A DNA stretch of 64,000 nt from Romanomermis culicivorax (taxonomy: Eukaryota; Nematoda; Enoplea; Mermithida; Mermithidae): positions 1 to 64,000 of the forward strand of contig CAWUHX010000127.1 of assembly GCA_963922205.1 (NCBI GenBank), written 5' to 3'. A program made the translations under genes and the position numbers. Positions 53,428 through 64,000 of this stretch are shown here, in pieces (position 1 is the first letter of the stretch; each line of letters opens with the position of its first letter). The notes beneath the pieces are model-generated. The model did no database searches. It was not told the origin of the DNA and worked only from the letters and a program-made list of their open reading frames with translations.

Positions 53428-53767
53428 TGTTGAAATGAGACTTTGGTTGGATTGAGAAATACAATAAAGAATTGGTATCAAAAATAGATCTAATCAGTTA
53501 CTGGCTAATTCACTTAATCAGGCCGAAACCTTAGGTAGAAATGGTCCGCAACAGTTGGATCAGTCTCAAGTTCAACAAAGATCACCTGCTTTTGTTCCAA
53601 AGAACTGCAGAAGATCAATTAACTCTCTGAGCTCAAGTAACTTCAAATCAGGGACAAACCTGGAAGTCAGGCCGAGAATTGAGTTGCAAATGTAGACTTG
53701 CACGCTGGGTGGCACTCCAGAAATCTGGGGTCTAACCTGCCTTCCCTCCGCTGCGAGTGCTTCAACA
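53428..53767 (-). repeat. Element D LTR (about 340 bp)
   Basis: Bounded in plus orientation by TGTTGAAATG and CTTCAACA, giving the same TGTTG...CAACA inverted ends as Element A. The outer boundary at 53767 rests on the terminal motif only. Confidence 0.55.
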
Positions 53768-54030
53768 AATGTCCAGCCTGGGGATGTTGTATTTCGGGGG
53801 TAAACTCCACCAAAAATAATACAAAATATTATTATAAATTATTGGCCTAGTGGCCCGCCGATTTCTTTATTATAAAATAAATAACAAAATCACAAATGAC
53901 CAAAAACATAGACAACCGGCACTTTTATGCACGGTGTCTATGCAAATCTGCGTCGACGTGATTTGTGTCGACTTTAGCTATTTCTTCGCAACCTGGAGAT
54001 AGACTATATCCATCCCTGACACATCTTCTT
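53768..54030. other. interval between Element D and Element C gag
   Basis: AT-rich with CCACCAAAAATAATAC near 53,815. No coding signal until the gag segment. Confidence 0.4.
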
Positions 54031-55797
54031 CACACCCTATAGGCCCGTTGTCCTCTGAGCAGGGGAGCTATGGAATATCAAACCCACCCCATACCTTGCC
54101 AGCCGAAAATCTTCATGATACTGACATCAGCAATGATGTTTTCCAACTGATGCGAAAGGAAATGTTACAAATTTCGAATCAAATCCAACAGGGAGTATCA
54201 AATTTTACCCTGTGAATGGGGATTAAACCAAAGTTAGTATTGCAGTTTTTTGAGACTTTAGACCAACAATTCAGAGACAACCCACCCCTACCTGAAAGTG
54301 TCAAACTAGAAATATTACGATGTACTACCAATCCCGACGTACACCACTTCATGGAAGATCGTGCTTCCTACGATGATGCAAAGCAAATTATTTTGAGTTT
54401 TCTAGCCTCTCCTGGAACTCTAAGTTATCTTCACCGTGAATGATCTACCATTTCACAGGGAGACTCAGAAAGCTGTGTTCAGTTTGTAAATCGTTTATAT
54501 TCTTATACACCTACTCTTTTTCAGGATAAAACAGAAAAAGAGAGAGATCAGATGATCATTACGCAATTTTATAGCAAATTGTCGCCCATCATACAGGCCA
54601 CCATGGACAAACACAAAGGCCAAATCGCCTTGCTCCAGGACTTTGTGATGTTCTGCGACAACCTGGAAAAAGAGTTGAAAATACAGGATGAATTATTCGA
54701 ACAATGTCTGCAAAAACATCATGGCCTCACTATAAACGAAGCAAAGCTTCCAGAGCAAGTAAGCCACCTGTCGAAATAAGACCCTGCGCTGCCACCACAA
54801 ACTTATAACAGATTTCGAAGTAATAATTTTAGAAATTCCAATAGTAATATGTCCTATAGGGGTCAAGGAAATCAAAATATGGGTCCCCAGCACGATAGTT
54901 ATGGCAATAACCCCTCTTGGTGTCAGCAACCACCCCCTGCGCCACCCCTTGCGCCGCAAGCCCCTCCACCAGCACTGCAAGCCCCTCCACAAGCGCCGCA
55001 ACCCAATAATGACACAATTTTGGTGAACTTTTGGACTTTTGGGACAACTGATAGACCTCTTACAAAAGAATAACATTGCACCGCAACCCCCTCCAGTGCC
55101 CACTTCAGCGTCACAACCACCAGGTATGGCTATAGTGCATCTCTATTGTGGTTATCATTGTATGTTTGAGCATTCAATTGAGCAATGGGTTAAATTGCAA
55201 GAGTATGTAGCACAAAATTCTGCAGTGGACATTTCAATTTATTATCACAATACCCCCGAAAACTCATACCAACTGCACGCGCCCACACCAAACCTGAACC
55301 CACCCCATTTTGTGACTCCTTCCATTACTCGTGGTGGTTATGTTAGCTATACCACAACTCCCAGGAGACCACCTACCTGGAAGCCGTCTACCTTTTACAG
55401 TAACCAACAACCAACAATGAATATTCAAAGTATAGGAGAGAATTTAACTACACAAAACGGGTTCCCGCCTCAATATTATAATCCTAATTATGTTGTATCT
55501 TTTCCACCTTCATCTTCCTTGCAGGATCAAACTACCACTGCCCCATTTGTGCAGTATAACCCTATTAATACTTCTAGGAACATGTTACAGGCATCCAGCA
55601 AGCAGGAGTCAGACGCTAACAATGGGAAAGAAACGATGTCATTTTATGCCAATGATGCAACACCTCTGATCAAAAAAACTGGAGGTAATAAAATCGAAAA
55701 TTCACAAAATTTAACTATTTTTCAGGATACAATGGATTGGTTTGAAAACACCATTTCTACCCTTAGTGCCACTGAAAAGAACCCCAGATTTTTTTGA
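54031..55797 (+). pseudogene. gag: Element C gag (broken)
   Basis: Pieces in several frames: SNDVFQLMRKEML before a stop at about 54,212, then 54216-54443, 54552-54779 and 55039-55797. The capsid-like part includes FFETLDQQFRDNP and a long helical stretch. A proline-rich segment (APPLAPQAPPP) follows, then a degenerate knuckle YCGYHCMFEHSIEQW in which the last Cys is replaced. The order agrees with Element A gag. Confidence 0.65.
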
Positions 55798-55869
55798 AAT
55801 CTAACACCAAGCGAAAGTATGTTCTTTCAAAGATATTACAAAATGCGCCCTTTAGAGATATAGGCCAAA

Positions 55870-56450
55870 ATAGGTAATTGGAGAGGCTTAGCCTTATTAG
55901 ATACTGGGGCTACTACTTCGGTTATGGGATGTGACGTGTACCAACACATAACTCATACAGACCCCAGCAATTTGCCCACATCAGGGTACATAACAGTGTG
56001 GCAAATGGTCAATGGGTTCCCACTTTGGGACCTATAAATTTTTATATGAAGTTGGAAGATTTTGGTACCCACAGTATCCACTATACAGTAATAATATCCC
56101 CCGAACCAACAATTATTTTGGGTACAGACTTTCTAGCCCATGAAGATATTGGAGCAGTCTTTGATTTGCAAAACCTAACATTTATGATCACCAATAAACA
56201 GGTAACTTTCAAAATCCAACACCCAGAGTCACCATTGCGAGCAATAATGTTACCACTGCCGCCAGCCCCACCGACAATATCTTCTCCAATGCCCTCGACA
56301 TCTTTTATTAATGAAATCACATTGGCACAGCCCTGTGATCTCCATAAAAAACGTTCCTATTCAGCCTTACACGGACCACTTGATATTGGGCTTAATTTGG
56401 TCTTGCGACAAATTAAAAACGCCATCGCCTTGCCTTGTTTCTTCAGATGA
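55870..56450 (+). pseudogene. pro: Element C protease
   Basis: LLDTGATTSVMG marks the retropepsin active site near 55,898. After a frame change, the region 55,998-56,160 ends in IILGTDFLAHEDIGAVFD, the conserved C-terminal motif running on towards RT. No intact frame spans the domain. Confidence 0.75.
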
Positions 56451-56573
56451 TGCGTCTTCAAAAATTTCAATTGAACCTGCCAACCCACTCATTGAACGGT
56501 TTCAGGTCGTAATATAAACAATTCTAATGAAGTCATAAAAGTAAGCAAAAATGAAGTTATAGGTAAAATTGCT

Positions 56574-58100
56574 ATGCTTGTGAATCAGATCATGACTTCA
56601 CCTAATATTGCTGCTAAACTGACTGACGAAACCCACCAAATTTTCTTACCATATGTCGACAAAATAGTGGCAAAATCAAACTTAAACATGGCCCAAAAAG
56701 GTAAGTTGCACGAATTTTTAATGGGAAACTGCACTGCTTTTAGTCTAGCAGGTGATCTGCCTACAGTCACACATGTGGTGCAACACTCTATTGATACCAG
56801 AGATGCAAAGTCCATTGCCAAACATTATTATCATGTGCCAATCCAACAACACCACATAGTTTGTGAGCACATACAGGATATGCTTGATAAGCAGGTAATA
56901 GAGCCTAGTCAGTCCCCATAGGCTGCCCCTTTATTTTTGGTGTCCAAAAAAGATGGCTCTTGGCACCCTGTCCTAGATTTTTGAGGTATAAATGATGTTA
57001 CCAAAGATGATAGATACCCTCTCCCAAGGATGGATGATTATTTAGACAGCTTGGGAGGGGTGAGGTATTTCACAATGCTTGATTTAAAAAGCAGGTACTG
57101 GCAAGTACCTATGGTGCCAGACTCCAAGGAAAAAACCGCATTCATCTCCCAAGATGGCTTGTAACAATTTACAGTGATGCCTTTTGGTCTAAAAAACGCC
57201 CCTGCAGAGTTCCAACGACTCATGGAAAGGGTGTTACAGCCTTACGTGTGAAAAATTTGCCTTGTTTATATCGATGACATTATTGTTTTTTCAGAAACTT
57301 TTGAACAACATCTTGAAAATCTACAAACTGTTTTTGATTGTTTACAAGCTGCAAATTTGACCCTCAAACTGGAAAAGTGTGATTTCTTGCCGCACCAAGT
57401 AAGTTTTCTGGGGCATATCCTCAGCACCGACAGAATAATGCAGGATCCAAAAAAGATCAAAGCCATAATGGAGTTCGATTTCTCATGGGACCGGAAAGCC
57501 CCTCAACGATTTCTGGGCATGGTCCAGTGGTGTAAACAATTTATAAAAGGTCTTGCCCAGATGGCAGACCCCTTATAAAAGCAATTGAGAAAGAACGTAA
57601 AATGGGAAATCACTGAAGATCATATTTCTTCTTTTAAGGCTATTAAATCCACACTCACATCGGCCCCTTTCTTACGCTACCCAATATACGACAGCTCAGT
57701 AACATTTGTTATTCAAACTGATGCAAGCAGCACTGCAATCAGAGCCGTACTCTACCAGGAAACGCCAAATGACAAATGGACCATCGCATACTCCAGTCGA
57801 AAACTGTCCAAACTGGAAACTTGCTACTCCACTACTGAACGTGAGTGTTTAGTAGTAGTCTATGGTTTCCAAATGTACCGTCATTACCTTTTTAAGTCAA
57901 ATGTCATAATAAAAACTGACCACAAACCCCTTATGGGCATGTTCAAAAACACGTTAGCTCAAAAAAATTTATGCCTCTAAAAATGGTCAATTTTTGTAAA
58001 CTCCTTCAATTTTTCTGTAGAGTACATTTCTGGAAAGGAAAACCCGTTTGCAGATTTTCTTAGTCAAAAATACGAAGTTGATCAAACAGACAACAACAAA
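56574..58100 (+). pseudogene. pol: Element C RT and RNase H (several stops)
   Basis: Nearly collinear with Element A: KDDRYPLPRMDDYLD, TMLDLKSRYWQVPM, PFGLKNAPAEFQRLM, YIDD near 57,270, KCDFLPHQVSFLGH, QTDASSTA, TTERECL and KTDHKPLMG. Single-codon stops occur in otherwise conserved stretches (for example near 56,921, 56,983, 57,164 and 57,249). RNase H breaks near 57,980. The catalytic residues I could see are kept. Confidence 0.85.
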
Positions 58101-58930
58101 CCAACAACTTCGAGTCAAAACAACTCCACTGACATAGTCAATGTTGTCCAAACAAGGGCCAAATCCAGGCAAAAACTGGCCCCACCACCACAAAATGACC
58201 TGGAGGTCCCGGAAACGCGGGAGGGAGAGAGGATCATAGATCCATCTGACTTACTGAATCAAGATCAATGGCCATTTACACAACAACAAATTGTTGATGC
58301 CCAAAAAATCAACCCCACGCTTGACCAAATGCCTCAAAAAGTGGAAAATCAAGTAAAAGGCTTATGTTCACTTTATACTATCTTACACAGAGAAGGTTCT
58401 AAGGGTGAACCAGATCAAATCGTTCTTCCTTAACTGTTACGAAAAATAGCCTAGCATCACTTTCACGGGTCTAATCTGTTTGGCCACCAAGGCATCAATA
58501 AAATCACATTTTTGGTCAAAAAACATTTCTGGTGGCCAGGCATAGAACAAGATATCCAAAATTGGGTTAAATCACGTGACATCTGCCAAAAAACTATGAA
58601 AGATTGTCAGCCACCTCTGCTGCTATGCCCAATTCAACCAGTCATCCCCTTCAATATCATGGCGTCTGACATCATCAATATTTCTAACATTTCAGAAAAG
58701 GTGCCTTACATAATCATGTTTCAGGATTATTTCACAAAATACGTGGAAGCTGCTCTTATCCCTGATACCTCTGCCGCCAGCATTGTGGACACTTTTGTAA
58801 GATTAGGTGTGTTGATGCGGGATGCCAAAATAACTACTTAGTGATCTTGGATCGGGATATACTTCTAAACTTTTAGGAGAAGTGTGTGAGTTACTAAAAG
58901 TAAGAAAAATTCAAACCACCATTTCACTTG
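58101..58930 (+). pseudogene. int: Element C integrase, truncated
   Basis: GHQGIN, FWWPGIEQDIQNWVK and DICQ outline the zinc-binding part; the first Cys of the CxxC pair is lost. The catalytic core begins ASDIINI and FQDYFTKYVEA, then a frame break at about 58,840. The final Glu region is missing: similarity stops at about 58,930. Confidence 0.75.
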
Positions 58931-59390
58931 CTCTAGTATTATTTAATTTTTTTGAATAGTTAACCGTATGTCATCTCTCTCTTGCTACAATGTATATTGG
59001 GGATTTGTTTTCATTGTATAGGTAATACTTAACCATATTTATGTAAAATGTTGGCATTTTTCCCCTATTTAGCGCTATCCATAATTTTTCTGGCATTGCA
59101 TCATTTTTTGTTTTTGCAGTATTTTGATTTCCAGGCTTCTCCACATTTGCCACATTATTCGAAACCAATGTTATGACAAATATGGAGTTCTATATTCCTT
59201 GGGTGGTATAAGTCACTTGACTATTGTTCGAAAAGTCTCCCTACTCAACCATGAAGGGTATTCTGTAAGTATATGCCTTAATTGTGAAATAACTTCAATT
59301 TGAATAACTATTCCAAAATATTTCATTTTCTTCTCAAACAATTTCATTCCACTCCCAAAAAAACCCTTCTTATTTAACAAGTTGAAGTTG
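58931..59390. other. AT-rich spacer in Element C
   Basis: No coding feature. It lies where Element A has its non-coding spacer between integrase and the accessory gene. Confidence 0.4.
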
Positions 59391-59654
59391 TATAGCGATG
59401 GTATGCAGTCCCGAGCAGGAGCCTCATGTGGTGGCATGCGCCGTAAACATTCATATATCGATCCTATATTACCTACGCCTAATCGTACAGCTCAAACTAA
59501 TCGGCATTTTCATAATGATGGTAATATACATGCTATATGTCAAATAGGAAATATTTTCCCCAAAGGGAACCAATTCGGCTTTTTTTCGTCTGCAAATATG
59601 TTGTTAAGATCCAAAAAGCCATTAATTTTCTTTCTTTTCCACCCAACTTTATAA
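59391..59654 (+). pseudogene. Element C accessory N-terminal piece
   Basis: An open frame contains TNRHFHNDGN and later PKG, paralleling DNRFFFIDGN...PKG of the first two Element A accessory exons. In Element A a 45-nt intron separates the DG and N codons; here the codons are contiguous. The frame ends at TAA 59652-59654 after a hydrophobic stretch with no counterpart. Confidence 0.5.
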
Positions 59655-60042
59655 ATTGTAGTTTTGTAAATGCCTCCGCACCTCCTACATCACCTTTACC
59701 TCCGTTGACCTCCTATATTTCGCATTTGCGACCACCAAAAATTTATTTTACCCCCTTATGTACCTTATTTTTTCATTTAAGTCTACAACTTGTTGACATT
59801 ATTTGATCATGTAAGTTATTTGTGGGGTGAAGCGAGTGCACAGGTCTTCATGCCTAATGCCTTTGGGTAGTGGTGTAAACTATATATTCAACGCATAATC
59901 TATCTGCTATTTAACACTATTTCACCTCCTCCTCCTTATACTTACAATTATTTCTATAGTTTTTCTACTTTTAGATATCAACCAAAAACAGATAACCCGA
60001 TTTTTACATTTTGATCGATATTTCGAGAGGACCTTCAATTGT

Positions 60043-61624
60043 ATGGTTTCGGCAGTGTATATTCCAATTCAACTGGTCGACAGTATGGTTCCGGAGGTTA
60101 TTCGCCAATTGGGAGAGTCACAATTTCGAGGGATTAAAGTGATTTCGATCCATACTGAACAAATTTCCAGTTATTGGTATGCTACTTTCAAAACAATTGT
60201 TTACGACAAACGGTTGCCTACCTGCAGTGACAAAATGTGCACCCAGTTAGTAACTATTTCTACCAGTTCCGAACATAACCTTCCCTTTGATGCGGCAACT
60301 ATTTCCCCTTCATTATGGCATAAAATTGCAGCTGAAATTTTCACGGAAAATTATGTAATTGTGAGGTTCCAAATGAAACAGGACATCCAGGCAATTCTCA
60401 GAACTTTTGGATTTCATACCTCTATCCCTGAGAAATGAACATTCCAAAAACATATCGACCATTTTATAGCCTCTATAAACACAATACTTTACAATCTTAG
60501 AACACAAATTATTCAAAAATGTAAAGATTCTCCCACTATTTTCGATCAGTTGGGTATGATGCCACAAGTCCAGGGCTTAAAGGGGCTTGCCTCTGAGGTC
60601 TTGGGCCTGGACCCCACCCCCTTTATTGTTCAATTCGATAGCCAAATAGTCAAACCCAATTGTTATCGCGATTATTCCCAACCATTTAGAACTTTATGTT
60701 GCCTTAGATAGTCGCCTTACTTTGGATCTATTTTTGGCTATGTTTCATTTTCATCTATGCAACAATATTCAAGATATTTTTCCTGTTTTTGCACATGATT
60801 TTCAAACTGCGTCGGCTATTGCATATAACACAGATCAAATCCATGAAGCATTGTCCTCTAAACCAGTCAGCGATTATGATCTGGACATGCACATGGTCCC
60901 AGCGAGTAAACTCCCATTTTCGTCACATGCCACGTTTTACATGTGGCAAGAAGCCATCAAACGTTTTTTGAGCCATATTGATCAAGAATCAGCAGGCTCA
61001 CATTGTTGGTATCGGAAGATTAACCACCAAATCATGCTATGCGTTGATCTTTTTCCAGCTATGTTTTGCAATCCGGTAGTAGTTGACCGAGCTAACAAAC
61101 CAAAGCCCTCGGTTCAAAATCCAAAGAAGACCAAACAGCAATTAGAAGAAGAAGAAGACGAACAATATGCCTTGATTGACCAAATGGAACTTCGTACAGT
61201 AACCTATCCGGCCACGCATAGAGAATATGAAGCTCTTGGTGGATATTTATTGCCAGATCTCTCAGATGCTGAACCTATAGTAGCACAAATGTGGTACGGA
61301 CCCTGTTTTGTCCGCATGGACCCATTATGTGAGCCTACAACGTTTCATGATGATGCCGGATTGCTACATCTGAAACTTTTTCCGTATTTGTTTGATTCAG
61401 CAAATGTTTGGAATGCTAACCATGTCACCAAGGAAATTAGTCCAATTTTGTATTACTTTTGGCCGAACACCATCGAAGAAGGGCGAAAACTAAAAGCTGA
61501 CATCTGTCAGCATTTAGAGCTTCTGAAAGTCGATGAAAAATTGGTCAAACGAATCCTTGGCAATGGCCCCACGCCTGGTGCAAAGCATAGAAATGACCAA
61601 GTACTGGGCACTCTCATCATGTGA
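60043..61624 (+). pseudogene. Element C accessory exonuclease-like region
   Basis: Begins with a region that shares an FRG-x-x-V lead-in with Element A. SIHTE stands where Element A has GFDVE (His for the first Asp, Glu 60157 kept). Then come QLVTIST, KQDIQAIL (Asp codon 60382), GLKGLASEVLG, and in another frame YVALDSRLTLDLF (Tyr 60695, Asp 60707), a good DEDDy motif III. A stop at 60436 and a frame change near 60,690 break it. The following 300 codons resemble the post-exonuclease part of Element A weakly. With the first Asp lost, catalysis in this copy is unlikely. Confidence 0.65.
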
Positions 61625-61828
61625 GCACCACATGGCGTGAGTACCAAAACAATGGACTACATGTATAATTGCTTCAACATCGTGCTGATAATTTTCGAAG
61701 AAACTAGAACAAAAAGACTGGCTGAAGGTGACAATATCACCATAGATAAGCGTTACAACAACGATTGTTAGTTCTTCAAAACAACCCCATACTAGTGGGA
61801 AACTTTATCCCTATGCAAACCCTTTCTT

Positions 61829-63418
61829 TTGACCACCTACAATAGTGATGCAAACCTTCCAAAGGCAGTCCATTTAGAAGAATCTGATGTGGACATTGAA
61901 ATCGCTATCCAGTTGAAAGCAGATCAAGAAACCAAAGATGAAGCACTCCGTGAGTATGCTAGGAGGCAACACAAATTGCAAGTGGCTCAAGGTACAGCAC
62001 CAGCGTTGCCCTCAGTACCCCCAAAATTGCAACTGGATAAATTTTTGGAAACCGTTGTGTCTCAGGCCTCTTCCAATGAATATATTCTAGGCACTGAGCT
62101 AACCAGTCAGGATAAGTATGGTCAGGAGACCACCACAACTGGCAGTGAAACCACCGAACAACAAATTATGCTAACTCAACCAAAACCCGAACTAGCCACA
62201 AAACTGACAAGACTGAAAAACCCACAATGGTTATTGTGGAAGAAACGTCAACACTGCCGCAAGCAACTACAATTCCGCAAGCAACTGCAACAGGTGAAAA
62301 AAGCGAGGAAAGTGATTATGTAGTTGAAATAGAAGATGAAATTTCCCCGATTTCGGACGAAGTAACAACTGTGGAACGAACAGCGCCATAAATCAATAAT
62401 GCGCAAATACAAACAACTATGGCAAAATCTAGTTTAATGGACATCGAACCCAATATGAGAATCGCCGCAAGTTTCAGGAACGTCCATCCCACTGCGCCTC
62501 GACAAACTTCACCAGCCATATCTATTTGTTCAACGACTACTCAGCCTTTCCAACCATCTCAACCGCAACTGGCACCTAAGGTGTGTGTGGATGCCTGTAC
62601 GCTGCATCTTACCAACATTGCTAATCGTTCAACTGATTCCACAATACAGACCACAAACACCTCCTCTTAATTGTCAGCAATGTGTAATGGACTTGCAACA
62701 TCAGCAAGAAGTACGCCTTTTAGAGTTAGTATGCATTAACTGCCAATGTCAGGGCCCCACATCTCTGAAAACAGTCGGGGTTCAAGAGTTTCTAGCGACA
62801 GTTATGTTACTGCTATCGGATGAGCAATTAGCTGAAACCTATCAAGCTGTAATTCAAATTTATAATGCCAATGATTATCGATTCAAAGTTATGCAATCTT
62901 AACATGGCCCTTTTGTGAGTTACGGTAATTACTCCACCCAATGATTAAGCAGCGAAGTTTGGTTGCAAATGGAACAATTTATCTATGATTGGTTCTGTGA
63001 ATGGCCACGGACCTCGTCATTGATGGGAACAAATCTCTTGATGGCCTTATTGTTACATAAGGTGGCTCACACAGCCCACACCCTGCAACAAATTTGGTCA
63101 AATTACCAGTGCGCCGAACATTTTATGCCAAATTATTTGAGATCCATCACCCAGCAGGGCAATAGTCCAGAATTGTTAGACCCTATGGAACAGATTCAAA
63201 CGATGCATCAAAACGAATGTGAAAGAATATCTAATGTCATAGCCGATTGGGATGAAGAAATTTCGCCAGAAAAAACTACCAATCCACCCATGGTTAGTGG
63301 AGTGGGGGGCAAACGTACTCCCCACCATACAAACTCTCCGCCCTCTAACCAGATGCAAGGCCAACAACCTTCTGAAGTCAAGATTGCCCCGGAAATTCAA
63401 AAATGTGATATCATTTAA
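61829..63418 (+). pseudogene. Element C accessory charged and C-terminal region
   Basis: 61829-62323 is charged and helical (IAIQLKADQETKDEALREYARRQ), like the Element A middle region. 62585-62902 and 62963-63418 resemble its C-terminal globular part: the SSEVW...YDWFCEW pattern parallels PEEIWEW...PRWLQDY, and a mostly helical stretch follows. Stops and frame changes separate the pieces. Homology is by pattern and order and needs a profile comparison. Confidence 0.5.
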
Positions 63419-63515
63419 AAAATGGAAATTCAAGAAAGTGATATCATTTCGGAAATTCAAAAAAGTGATAGGCAAAGTCAAGATCGCCCCAGAAATTGAA
63501 AAAAGTGATATCACA
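63380..63515 (+). repeat. tandem repeat with GGAAATTCAAAAAAGTGATA units
   Basis: Four to five imperfect units of about 27-40 bp, each with GGAAATTCAA or GAAATTGAA then GTGATATCA. The array overlaps the end of the Element C accessory frame. Confidence 0.75.
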
Positions 63516-63673
63516 ATGATCGCAGTTCTCATTACATGCGGCATAAATGCTCACACCACTTGCCATCTCTCTCTCCGCCACCGCCGCAAATTAAAGTTAC
63601 CGTAAACCGCGGCTACATTCCTCACTCCGCAGTCAATTACCACTGCCAACACCAGTGATATATGATATTAAAA

Positions 63674-63674
63674 A

Positions 63675-63707
<33 letters not shown>

Positions 63708-63708
63708 T
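63674..63708. repeat. AT microsatellite
   Basis: Alternating TA run of roughly 35 bases. Confidence 0.9.
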
Positions 63709-64000
63709 TAATCCTTGTGGATATGTATGATTGTGATTTTCTCGCCTCACCTCTTCTAGTTTTTCAGATCCAAAATCAGGTGATCTCCCAGCTTTGTATT
63801 CCATGCCCATGTGTAATTTTTTTTCTCCTTGCCAAAAACTTTTCCAGGTATTTTACATTATGATTATGGATAGTTTATGAAAGTTTCGCCAATGATAATG
63901 CTATAGTCCATTATCCGTAAACAAATAGCTGATCACATCATTTTCCACTGGCTGAACAAACTTTGATTTGAACTTTTGATTATGCATCTTTCGGCGTTAT
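63709..64000. other. no supported feature
   Basis: T-rich sequence to the window end. I did not recognise an LTR of Element C here. Confidence 0.4.

Larger units (their letters stand above)
51691..53767 (-). mobile_element. Element D: truncated LTR element (LTR plus partial gag, minus strand)
   Basis: LTR and primer site at the high-coordinate end, partial gag, and no pol: the element stops at about 51,690. Compared with Element A, about 0.9 kb of the gag N-terminal and capsid region is missing near 53,050. Gag knuckle and RGG segments are clearly homologous to Element A. Confidence 0.7.
49704..63430 (+). mobile_element. Element C: degenerate Ty3/Gypsy-type element with exonuclease-like accessory region
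   Basis: 5' LTR, gag pieces, protease, RT, RNase H and truncated integrase, then an accessory region like that of Element A. Many stops and shifts are present. Element D interrupts gag between about 51,691 and 53,767. That 49,704-51,690 and 54,031 onward belong to one element is inferred from order and orientation. No 3' LTR was recognised before the window end, so the right border is approximate. Confidence 0.65.

Overview
This is a eukaryotic, almost certainly invertebrate-metazoan, AT-rich genomic window. It carries one recognisable host gene and is otherwise built from nested transposable elements. The host gene (about 25,754-28,922, + strand) is a SAS-6 centriole-cartwheel homologue with roughly ten exons, short introns (43, 45, 49 nt) and ordinary GT-AG splicing. 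A nematode-like genome would fit, but the sequence alone does not prove the phylum.

Layout. 1-938: unassigned sequence and a TA-flanked MITE. 939-15,604: Element A, a 14.7-kb Ty3/Gypsy-type LTR element with gag, protease, RT, RNase H and integrase interrupted by stops, followed by a large multi-exon accessory gene whose N-terminal domain looks like a WRN/EXD-type 3'-5' exonuclease. 15,605-25,753: gene-free repeats (palindromic families, a nested TIR element with G tracts, hAT-like MITEs, a foldback element). 25,754-28,922: SAS-6. 28,923-30,150: more MITE copies. 30,627-46,704: Element B, a 16.1-kb LTR element flanked by a 4-bp target duplication and inserted in the protease gene of an older minus-strand element (Element E: 30,150-30,626 plus 46,705-49,515). 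49,704 to about 63,430: Element C, a degenerate relative of Element A with the same kind of accessory region. It is interrupted at 51,691-53,767 by a truncated minus-strand element (Element D).

Two systems stand out. First, Elements A and C, though divergent, both carry downstream of integrase an accessory protein with the same parts in the same order: a short N-terminal piece, a DEDD-type exonuclease fold, a charged middle and a helical C-terminal domain. In A this is encoded by several exons, and one of its introns is absent from C. Second, Element B has the order gag - small acidic ORF - envelope-like glycoprotein - retropepsin-like domain - second retropepsin-like domain - RT - RNase H - integrase. 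The glycoprotein is in frame with the start of pol rather than 3' of it, and the leader carries a 12-copy, ~65-bp array built around TGACGTCA.

Most LTRs here contain strong splice donors, and two contain complete intron-like segments, so spliced subgenomic transcripts probably express the accessory and envelope genes. Elements A-E all carry stops, frame jumps, deletions or truncations and look like non-autonomous copies. All functional calls are from motif reading only; no database search was run.
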